17,164 nucleotides of DNA from positions 1-17,164 of the forward strand of contig DHAA01000125.1 of NCBI GenBank assembly GCA_002397275.1, in the 5' to 3' direction. The position numbers were made by a program, and so were the translations under genes. The stretch comes from Thermacetogenium sp. UBA4966. GTDB lineage: Bacteria > Bacillota > DSM-12270 > Thermacetogeniales > Thermacetogeniaceae. This document shows, piece after piece, positions 1-6,330 of the stretch (positions within the stretch are counted from its first letter, which is position 1; each line of letters opens with the position of its first letter). Below the pieces are notes generated by a model. The model searched no databases and was not told the DNA's origin. It was given only the letters and a program-made list of their open reading frames with translations.

Positions 1-39
1 TTCAGTGATCTCCAGACAATAGCCGTTATACTGAGTCAT
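1..39 (-). CDS. 5' end of an unidentified gene downstream of the sigma factor (partial)
   Basis: Thirteen codons are visible, reading MTQYNGYCLEITE from an ATG at 39 and leaving the window at base 1. A strong Shine-Dalgarno sequence (AGGAGGG, 47-53) lies 7 bases upstream, so this start is well supported even though the product is not. The gene follows the flagellar sigma factor in the same direction, the position held by swrB in Bacillus. In clostridial operons other proteins, such as DUF342/FapA-like ones, can sit here. Thirteen residues are too few to assign a family, so the function is unknown. Confidence 0.6.
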   Translation of the reverse strand, partial: MTQYNGYCLEITE

Positions 40-76
40 TTGATTTCCCTCCTAACTTAATTTCTCCGCGCGGCCT

Positions 77-103
77 ATATTTCCTGCACAATGAAACACT
101 TTA
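77..103 (-). promoter_or_regulatory. Candidate weak sigma-28 (SigD) promoter
   Basis: Read on the minus strand, TAAAGTGT (103-96) is followed by exactly 11 bases and then GGAAATAT (84-77). Against the Gram-positive sigma-D pattern TAAAGTTT-N11-GCCGATAT this matches 7 of 8 and 5 of 8 positions, with correct spacing. It lies in the 75-base gap between the sigma gene and the ATG at 39, which would give a leader of roughly 30 bases. The key CCG of the -10 box is missing, so this is only a candidate. Confidence 0.25.
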
Positions 104-114
104 TGCGCGACGGT

Positions 115-888
115 CTATACTGTTAACTCATTTTTCTTTCTGCTCAGTTGCCCCCGCAGCCTGAGGATTGCTTTCGTATGCAGTTGTGACACCCTGGATT
201 CAGAGACCCCGATCACCTGACCGATTTCTTTTAAGGTAAGCCCTTCGTAGTAATATAGAGCGACGACCAGTCTCTCCCGTTCCGGCAGTTTATCGATCGC
301 CTGAATCAATATCTTTTTTACTTCCATTGCTTCGAAAGACAGAACAGGGTCCGCGGCCTGCGCATCGGCTATCATCTCCTGAAGAGGGGAGTTATCGCCG
401 CCGTCATCCGCAGGGCCAAGATGATCATCAAGAGAAACGAGCGTAACCGGCGCAGTTTGAACTATCAGCCGCTTATACTCCTCTGAACTCATGTTCAGGT
501 AAGCGGCAACCTCTTCGTCTGCGGGGGGTCTTCCCAGCTTTTGTTCAAGCTCCCAAAGCGCATTTTCCAGCTCCTTGCTCTTTCTAAAAACAGACTGCGG
601 TATCCAATTGAGAGAGCGCAGCCAATCCAAAATCGACCCCTTAATCCGGGAGAAAGCGAAGGTTTCAAACTTATACCCCAGATCGGGATTAAATCTCTCT
701 ATGGCGTTGATCAGACCGTATACTCCGGCGCTTACCAAATCGTCATATTCAAAATATCCTTGCAGACTCGGGGATATGCGTCCGGCTATGTATCTGACCA
801 TAGGCAGATAGTTCAGGATCAGTTTTTCACGAGCCTGAGCGTTTTTATTATTTTTGTATTGCTGCCAGAGTAAAGATTCTGCGGCCAT
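115..888 (-). CDS. fliA: Flagellar RNA polymerase sigma factor, sigma-28 (FliA/SigD/WhiG family)
   Basis: This alternative sigma factor directs RNA polymerase to late flagellar, motility and chemotaxis promoters. The 257-residue product has normal family length. Region 2 spans about residues 22-92 (core binding, DNA melting), including FEYDDLVSAG and FETFAFSRIKGSILDWLR. Region 3 spans about 96-175. Region 4 spans about 195-250, with a helix-turn-helix around LTLKEIGQVIGVSESRVSQL for -35 recognition. The ATG at 888 is preferred over the GTG at 891 because AGGTGA lies 6 bases before the ATG but only 3 before the GTG. It follows cheD by 28 bases, as sigD does at the end of the Bacillus fla/che operon. 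It is probably held in check by an anti-sigma factor (FlgM) that is not in this window. Confidence 0.96.
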   Translation of the reverse strand: MAAESLLWQQYKNNKNAQAREKLILNYLPMVRYIAGRISPSLQGYFEYDDLVSAGVYGLINAIERFNPDLGYKFETFAFSRIKGSILDWLRSLNWIPQSVFRKSKELENALWELEQKLGRPPADEEVAAYLNMSSEEYKRLIVQTAPVTLVSLDDHLGPADDGGDNSPLQEMIADAQAADPVLSFEAMEVKKILIQAIDKLPERERLVVALYYYEGLTLKEIGQVIGVSESRVSQLHTKAILRLRGQLSRKKNELTV

Positions 889-916
889 CACTTCTCACCT
901 ACCGCCAAGAATACAA

Positions 917-1405
917 TCATATAACTTTTATCTGACGACCGATACTTTTGATATGCAGCATCCCTGTACCGGTACAAAATCTGACGCTACGCCCGTAATT
1001 TTTACCTGTATCCTGAGAGACGACAGGTATCTTCTCTTTATCAAGCGCTTCGAGCACTGCGTTCAAGTTGCGTTCCCCAATGCACATAAACTCTGAAACG
1101 TTGGGAAAAGAGAACATTTGAGCGCCCCCGGCAATTTTGGCCACAAGCCGCCTGGCGGAAGCTCCTGATTTCAACATTTCAACTATAAGCGCCGGAACCG
1201 CCGTATCGGCGAATTTGCCTCTATATTCTGTTTTTAGCCCTTTATTGGATGCGGGCAGCATTACATGCGCCAGCCCTCCCACCCTGGCGAAAGGGTCGTA
1301 AAGACAAACACCGATACATGAACCCAAACCGATACTGACCAGTTCTGTGGGAGATAAGGCGACTTTTATCTGGGCAATTTCTACAAGCAACCGACTGCTA
1401 TTCAA
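917..1405 (-). CDS. cheD: Chemoreceptor glutamine deamidase CheD
   Basis: CheD deamidates specific glutamines on methyl-accepting chemotaxis proteins and binds CheC, coupling receptor adaptation to CheY-P levels. The 162-residue protein has the family core: GLGSCIGV with the catalytic Cys30, GGLAHVMLP with His47, then KFADTAVPALI and KIAGGAQMF. The third active-site residue, a Thr six positions before the Cys in well-studied CheD, is Ser24 here, a conservative change. The start is a TTG at 1405, overlapping the end of cheC by 8 bases, with GGGGTG 10 bases upstream. An in-frame TTG at 1390 is an alternative that would remove five residues. The overlap implies coupled translation with its partner CheC. 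Confidence 0.95.
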   Translation of the reverse strand: MNSSRLLVEIAQIKVALSPTELVSIGLGSCIGVCLYDPFARVGGLAHVMLPASNKGLKTEYRGKFADTAVPALIVEMLKSGASARRLVAKIAGGAQMFSFPNVSEFMCIGERNLNAVLEALDKEKIPVVSQDTGKNYGRSVRFCTGTGMLHIKSIGRQIKVI

Positions 1406-2018
1406 CTAACTGTTTCACCCCAAGCGCGTTAAAAATAACCTGTAAAGCTTCGGCCTCAGGTAATAAATAGAGGTAGCCCAGACTGCGTTTATCGCCGTAA
1501 CGAAAATCCGTTTTGATAAACAACACATAGTCCCCGCTCATTCCGGAGCTATAGAGAACGCTCCCCAGTATAGCCCCCGCCATATCTATACATAGGGCAG
1601 GAACCGTCGGTATGAAATGAAGAGATGTAAACAGCCCCAAGGCGTTGAAAAAAGAACCTGCTAAAATGTTTACCATTTCGGTCAACGCTGAACAAGACAG
1701 CTCGTCACTGAATTTCACGTTTCTTTTTTTTAGCAGAGTAGCGGCGATCTGCTCGGCATCCGCAGCAGGAAACAAAAACAAAATGGCGCCTGAGGCTTCG
1801 CCCTTGAACCGCAAACAAACGCCGGCCACGCAAGCTTCCGGCCCGCCGGCTGCGGAGACCAACTCGGAGAGGGGAAGTATTTCAATATCCGGCACGTTCA
1901 TCTCTACGCGGGAACCGATCATTTTAGAAAGAGCGGTTGCGGCATTACCCGCTCCGATATTTCCGACTTCCCGCAAGGCATCAAGTTGCATACTGTTCAG
2001 CTTTAAATATGATTCCAC
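1398..2018 (-). CDS. cheC: CheY-P phosphatase CheC
   Basis: This CYX-family phosphatase dephosphorylates CheY-P and is stimulated by CheD. The 206-residue length is typical. Both phosphatase signatures, [DS]-x3-E-x2-N-x22-P, are complete: D13/E17/N20/P43 in the first half and S110/E114/N117/P140 in the second, so both sites look active. The start is a GTG at 2018, with GGAGG (2028-2032) 9 bases upstream. A nearby ATG is out of frame. It follows cheW by 14 bases and overlaps cheD, giving the classic cheW-cheC-cheD order. Confidence 0.96.
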   Translation of the reverse strand: MESYLKLNSMQLDALREVGNIGAGNAATALSKMIGSRVEMNVPDIEILPLSELVSAAGGPEACVAGVCLRFKGEASGAILFLFPAADAEQIAATLLKKRNVKFSDELSCSALTEMVNILAGSFFNALGLFTSLHFIPTVPALCIDMAGAILGSVLYSSGMSGDYVLFIKTDFRYGDKRSLGYLYLLPEAEALQVIFNALGVKQLVE

Positions 2019-2032
2019 AGCATCCCGCCTCC

Positions 2033-2500
2033 TTACTTCGCCGTCTGAACACCTTCCAGCAGCCCGGCAAGATCTATCAGCAAAACCAATCTCTCTCCTA
2101 ATTTCCCGATTCCTTTTAAGTACAGAGATTCTTTCTGTTCGGCGGATGCCGGAATCTCCGAGGATACATCTATGTAGGCCACTTCTTTAACCCCTTCGAC
2201 AAGCAAACCGAGCGTTATATCATGCTGATGGGCAATGATCACCCTTTTATAAATCCTTATTTCTTCACTCCGATGGCCCAAGAGCTCCCCGACGTCAAGT
2301 ACGGGAACAATACTGCCGCGCAGATTGATCACCCCTTTGATAAATCGGGGAACTCGAGGCGCCCGTGTTATCTGCGGCGGACGTATGACTTCCTGTACTA
2401 AATCAACTTCTAAACCATATTCATTCGGCCCAATATTAAAGAGCACCATCTGTATCTGCGCAGATAACCGACGATCCGCATTATCAATCAAACTGATCAC
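2033..2500 (-). CDS. cheW: Chemotaxis coupling protein CheW
   Basis: CheW is the adaptor that links chemoreceptors to the CheA kinase at the membrane array. The single CheW-like SH3-type domain covers most of the 155 residues, with the hallmark GVINLRGSIVPVLD at about residues 56-69. The 5' end is uncertain. The longest form begins with a GTG at 2500, only one base from GAGAGG. A TTG at 2491 lies 8 bases from that same Shine-Dalgarno sequence and may be the true start, giving 152 residues. The gene begins 5 bases after the cheA stop, so the two are very probably translationally coupled and made in a fixed ratio. Confidence 0.95.
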   Translation of the reverse strand: MISLIDNADRRLSAQIQMVLFNIGPNEYGLEVDLVQEVIRPPQITRAPRVPRFIKGVINLRGSIVPVLDVGELLGHRSEEIRIYKRVIIAHQHDITLGLLVEGVKEVAYIDVSSEIPASAEQKESLYLKGIGKLGERLVLLIDLAGLLEGVQTAK

Positions 2501-2505
2501 ACCTC

Positions 2506-4437
2506 TCAGACTAAGCTGTTAACATCGAGTATGATGGAAACCTGACCGTTGCCCAGGATAGTTGCTCCGGCGATACCTGGAATCCCGCTCAGCAAGTTCC
2601 CCAGCGGTTTGATCACAATTTCCTGCTGTCCTACAAGCTGATCGACGACAAGCCCCCATCGTTGTTCGCCTTTGCGTACTATAACGACGAACAATTCTTC
2701 GTTTTTCGGGAGATCGGGAACATCAAACAATCGAGCAATCCTGACAATGGGAATAACCTTCTCGCGCAGCAGCATAACTTCTTGATTTTGTATGGTTTTG
2801 ATATGTTCAGGATACAAAAAAGCCGTCTGCTCTATGGAGTGAATGGGAATTGCGTACTGTTCTTCGCCAACGGCTACCAGCAGCGCTTGAACAATAGCGA
2901 GAGTAAGAGGCAAACTGATGCTGAATTTTGTTCCTTTCCCCGCTTTTGTATCGATGCCGATAGCGCCGTTTAATGATTCAATCTTTGACTTAACGACATC
3001 CATCCCAATACCGCGGCCGGAAAGATCATCGATCACATTATTTGTGCTAAAACCCTGCTGAAATATAACGCCCAGCACAGCTTTGTCATCGAGCAGTTTC
3101 TCCTCCTGTGAGGTTAAAAAACCATTACTGACAGCCTTTTTGCGGATCTCTGCAATATCCATTCCCGCTCCGTCATCCTCCACCTCAATGATTACATTGT
3201 TTCCCTCCTGCCTAGCCGCCAGCCGTAAAACCGCTTCTTTCGGTTTACCTTGCCCGGCTCTCACTGCAGCGGTTTCGATCCCGTGATCCAAAGCATTTCT
3301 GATCAAATGCACCAGAGGTTCTCCAATTTCGTCAAGCACAGTGCGATCCAGTTCCGTTTCTTCTCCCTCCAGCACCAACTCAACATTTTTATCAAGCTCA
3401 TGGCTTAGATCGCGCACCATGCGCGGGAATCTGTTAAAAACTTGCTTGATAGGCATCATGCGCAGCTTCATGACCAGCGATTGGAGGCTGTTTGTCAGCC
3501 TTCCCATCTGTTCGATAGCCTCAAGTAAATCTTCAAGGCGATAATCGGCGCTGATCTTCTGCAGACGGGTTTTATTGATCACTAATTCACCCGCCAGGTT
3601 CATCAGACTGTCTAAGCGATCGATAGCGACTCTGACTGTTTTTAAATGTTGTGAACTGAAAAAACTCTCGCCCATCTGCTCGCGGGATTTTCCCTGTGCA
3701 GATTCCTGCCGCGGCGATGATGAGCGGTCGGGATCCAGTTCGGTTAGAGAAACGGACTTTACTTCAGATATCTCTTCCATGTCGGCCTTAATCTTTTCTG
3801 CATTATTTTGCGATAAAAGGACGATTTCAAAGCAATTATCAAATTTTTCTTCCTCGAGATCCTGAACCGGCGGGACACACTTGATGATCTCTCCAAACTG
3901 TTCCAGACAGCGGAAGACCATGAAAACGCGGACTGATTTCATTACCGTTCCCGGTTCGAGTTCGATTTTCAGACGATATGTCGTGTGCATATTTTCCCCG
4001 ACATCTTTCGCCATAGACGGCAGGGGATCATTTGATTCCGGTTTTTCATGATGTTGGCCGCCTTTTCCCAGTTTCCTCAGCTCATCAATGACCTGCAAGG
4101 AAATATCAGGTTCTTTACCCCTTTCAGCATAGCTGTCCACCATTAAATGCAGATTATCGAGGCATTTTAAGAGAAGATCAATGACCTGTGGAGTTACTGC
4201 AACCGTACCCTCTTTAAGAAGGCTGAGAGCAGTCTCCATCTCATGGGTTAAAGCGGTAGTCTTTTCCAGCCTCATTGTGGCGGCCATGCCCTTCAGAGTA
4301 TGGGCGGAGCGAAATATCTCGTTTAAAACGCTTGTCTTCGTCGGATCTTTTTCCAAGAGCAGGAGATGGTCGTTAAGGCTGTCCAGATGCTCCCGCGACT
4401 CCTCCAGAAATAGATCTGAATATAATGATAGATCCAT
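2506..4437 (-). CDS. cheA: Chemotaxis histidine kinase CheA
   Basis: CheA autophosphorylates in receptor arrays and passes phosphate to CheY. The 643-residue protein shows the full five-domain layout. The P1 HPt domain has the phosphorylated His46 in FRSAHTLKG. A P2-like CheY-binding domain lies at about 152-235. The P3 dimerisation helices begin near 266 (TVRVAIDRLDSLMNLAGELV). The P4 ATPase has an N box at 377-388 (HLIRNALDHGIE), a G1 box at 421-427 (DDGAGMD) and a G2 box at 474-480 (GRGIGMD). A CheW-like P5 domain runs from about 510 to the end. Nothing catalytic is missing. The ATG at 4437 is clear, but the nearest Shine-Dalgarno (AAGGGGGG) is about 13 bases away, longer than elsewhere in the operon. 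Unlike in Bacillus, cheB does not precede it. Confidence 0.97.
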   Translation of the reverse strand: MDLSLYSDLFLEESREHLDSLNDHLLLLEKDPTKTSVLNEIFRSAHTLKGMAATMRLEKTTALTHEMETALSLLKEGTVAVTPQVIDLLLKCLDNLHLMVDSYAERGKEPDISLQVIDELRKLGKGGQHHEKPESNDPLPSMAKDVGENMHTTYRLKIELEPGTVMKSVRVFMVFRCLEQFGEIIKCVPPVQDLEEEKFDNCFEIVLLSQNNAEKIKADMEEISEVKSVSLTELDPDRSSSPRQESAQGKSREQMGESFFSSQHLKTVRVAIDRLDSLMNLAGELVINKTRLQKISADYRLEDLLEAIEQMGRLTNSLQSLVMKLRMMPIKQVFNRFPRMVRDLSHELDKNVELVLEGEETELDRTVLDEIGEPLVHLIRNALDHGIETAAVRAGQGKPKEAVLRLAARQEGNNVIIEVEDDGAGMDIAEIRKKAVSNGFLTSQEEKLLDDKAVLGVIFQQGFSTNNVIDDLSGRGIGMDVVKSKIESLNGAIGIDTKAGKGTKFSISLPLTLAIVQALLVAVGEEQYAIPIHSIEQTAFLYPEHIKTIQNQEVMLLREKVIPIVRIARLFDVPDLPKNEELFVVIVRKGEQRWGLVVDQLVGQQEIVIKPLGNLLSGIPGIAGATILGNGQVSIILDVNSLV

Positions 4438-4457
4438 GATCGACGATCAGCCCCCCT

Positions 4458-4514
4458 TCATTCCTCGGTTTCCAGCAGCTTCACAATCTCCTGAGCTAAA
4501 CAGCAGGCGCCCCC
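4458..4514 (-). other. Short coding-like tail without a start, possible gene remnant
   Basis: After the PilZ stop codon (TAA, 4515-4517) the same frame stays open for 18 codons, ending in AQEIVKLLETEE and a TGA at 4458-4460, 20 bases before the cheA ATG. The codons look coding and the peptide looks like an amphipathic C-terminal helix. There is no convincing start codon or Shine-Dalgarno inside it. It occupies the spot where the end of cheB lies in the canonical operon, so it may be a deletion scar. It could also be a lost C-terminal extension of the PilZ protein, or chance. Confidence 0.3.
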
Positions 4515-5162
4515 TTAAGTCAAACGCTTCTTCATCAGATGCCGCTGGCGTTCGAATACATAAGCAATGATTCGTTCGCGAGCTCTTTCATCGATCACAG
4601 CAAACTCAATCCCCGTCAGATACCCTGTTTCCTTGCCGCTTTTGACTTCTTCTACACGCACAACCCTGCCTAAGGCGTCGAAGATCCCTCGTTTCGGCAA
4701 TGTTATCTGCATTTCCACATACTCATTTTCTTGCAGCCGAACCGGAGATCTAACTAGAACCCCTCCCCCGCTGACATCCAGGGTCTTGGTGTGATAGATT
4801 CTATTATTTTCTGTAGGCGCCAGGGTGAGGGGGAGAACAGCGCCGACCCTAAAAAATTGTCTCCTATACAGGCGCTTTACCTGGCAAGGCCAGGCTACGG
4901 TTATCGTAGACAGGTCGTCTCTTGTAAACTGTAAAACATCTGATGTAAAGCAATAGGATTTTGTTCCCACCCGGTAATTGACTGTGATGATTTGACCAGG
5001 CTTAACGGGAACCACCTGCCGTTCTTTGATCGGCGCCGCCAGGACTAACCTTTTGTGGGATATAAACTCTACCCGGCTGTGATAATAAGCATAGTCCGGG
5101 GACTGATCTTGGCCGAGCTTAATCGTCACCAGCTGGTTCACTTTTGGGGTTTCATTCAACAA
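4515..5162 (-). CDS. YcgR-like flagellar brake protein with PilZ domain
   Basis: This protein probably senses cyclic di-GMP and adjusts flagellar motor output. The 215-residue product has an N-terminal YcgR-N-like beta domain (about 1-95) followed by a PilZ domain. Both c-di-GMP contact motifs are intact: RxxxR at R101-R105 (RQFFR) and DxSxxG at D129-G134 (DVSGGG). The open frame extends further 5', but that part overlaps flhF out of frame and is not family-like. The best start is the TTG at 5162, 12 bases after the GGAG that overlaps the flhF stop region; a second TTG follows at 5159. Such weak initiation suggests low expression or coupling to flhF. The gene sits where flhG and cheB are found in Bacillus. 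PilZ-domain identity is firm; the brake role is inferred from location and family. Confidence 0.88.
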   Translation of the reverse strand: MLNETPKVNQLVTIKLGQDQSPDYAYYHSRVEFISHKRLVLAAPIKERQVVPVKPGQIITVNYRVGTKSYCFTSDVLQFTRDDLSTITVAWPCQVKRLYRRQFFRVGAVLPLTLAPTENNRIYHTKTLDVSGGGVLVRSPVRLQENEYVEMQITLPKRGIFDALGRVVRVEEVKSGKETGYLTGIEFAVIDERARERIIAYVFERQRHLMKKRLT

Positions 5163-5178
5163 TGCTCGGTCACACTCC

Positions 5179-6330
5179 TTAAAACTGTTCCTCCCGCAAT
5201 ATCGAAGAGGCCAGCCGCGCCGGCTCGGGCTCCTCAATATCATCCGGCACATCCTGACCGGTTGTAATATAGGCAAGGTTCTTCTGCATGCGGTTAACCG
5301 CGTTCAGGATCACGCCATATTTTAAAGTTTCATCAAGTTTAGTAAAGATCAACTGTTTGACATTGAGCTGCCCGAACCTGGAGGCAATCTCCCACAGATC
5401 CGCTTGTTTGGTCGTCGCTCCCATGACCAGTAGGATCTCCATATCGGGGCAGGCGTCCATAAACAACTTTAGCTTGGCCATCGCTATTTTGTTCAAAGGG
5501 CTTCTCCCTGCCGTATCCACCAGGATCATCTCTTTTTCTTCATGTTTTCTCAGTATTTCCTGGAACTGCTTGGGAGTAGATGCAATTTCAAAGGGTATGG
5601 CCATCAGATCGGCATAGGTTTTCAACTGTTCCGCTGCAGCTACACGGTATGTATCCAGGGTCACCAGAGCGACGTTTTTCTTTTCCAGTAAGGAAAATTG
5701 TGCCGCTAATTTAGCGACCGTTGTTGTTTTCCCTACCCCTGTAGGACCCACAAGCGCAATGACCCGCTTCGTACCGTTATCTCGGCGCAAAGAAGGATGC
5801 GCGGGCTTAAGGAAATATTCCGCGGTAATCTCTTCCATCAACCTCTTCACATCTTCCCTCCCCTTCGTTGGGGACTGCGCTGAACGCCGCATAGCCTCGT
5901 CTAATATTTGCCGAACCAGCCCCTCTTCGACTTCATTGGCTCTTAATATCCTGTAATAATGCTGAAAGATCGCGGGGTAACCATTGCCGTTAGCAACCGC
6001 GGCAGATTCAAAGTTTGTGACCATGCGATCCAGCATAGTTTTTAAATCCTGGAGTTTTTCTTCAATAGCACTGTTCTCTGTTTGTTTCCCATCTCTCGTC
6101 GGAAAGGAGGGGCGCGTTTCCGACGGAGTGTTCCTCTGACGCTCATTCGCCTGCGGCTCTTTGTTTTCAATCGCCGCGGTCACTTCAACCAAACGCCTGC
6201 CGAAAAGGCCTAAAAAGCCACCTCTGCGAAGATACCTGGTCTGCAGGATCAAGGCGTCGCTGCCAAAACTGTTTTTAACCTGGTTAAGAGCTCCCTGCAT
6301 ATCATCGGCCACAAAACGTCTAATTTTCAT
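5179..6330 (-). CDS. flhF: Flagellar SRP-like GTPase FlhF
   Basis: FlhF is an SRP/FtsY-family GTPase that sets where, and sometimes how many, flagella assemble. The 383-residue protein has an N-terminal basic domain (MKIRRFVADD onward), a variable low-complexity linker at about 55-95, a helical N domain at about 95-180, and the G domain. The G domain has a P-loop GPTGVGKTT at 195-203, DTYR at 226-229, DTAGR at 272-276 and TKLD at 330-333. The C-terminus (QDVPDDIE followed by a final helix) is complete. The ATG at 6330 has GGTGAG 5 bases upstream and overlaps the end of flhA by 11 bases. Its usual partner and GTPase activator, flhG (ylxH), does not follow it. Confidence 0.96.
   Translation of the reverse strand: MKIRRFVADDMQGALNQVKNSFGSDALILQTRYLRRGGFLGLFGRRLVEVTAAIENKEPQANERQRNTPSETRPSFPTRDGKQTENSAIEEKLQDLKTMLDRMVTNFESAAVANGNGYPAIFQHYYRILRANEVEEGLVRQILDEAMRRSAQSPTKGREDVKRLMEEITAEYFLKPAHPSLRRDNGTKRVIALVGPTGVGKTTTVAKLAAQFSLLEKKNVALVTLDTYRVAAAEQLKTYADLMAIPFEIASTPKQFQEILRKHEEKEMILVDTAGRSPLNKIAMAKLKLFMDACPDMEILLVMGATTKQADLWEIASRFGQLNVKQLIFTKLDETLKYGVILNAVNRMQKNLAYITTGQDVPDDIEEPEPARLASSILREEQF

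Noticed and set aside
5163..5276. N-terminal extension of the PilZ frame
   Set aside because: It overlaps the flhF coding end in another frame, is Arg/Pro-rich and unlike YcgR proteins, and has no Shine-Dalgarno at its ATG.
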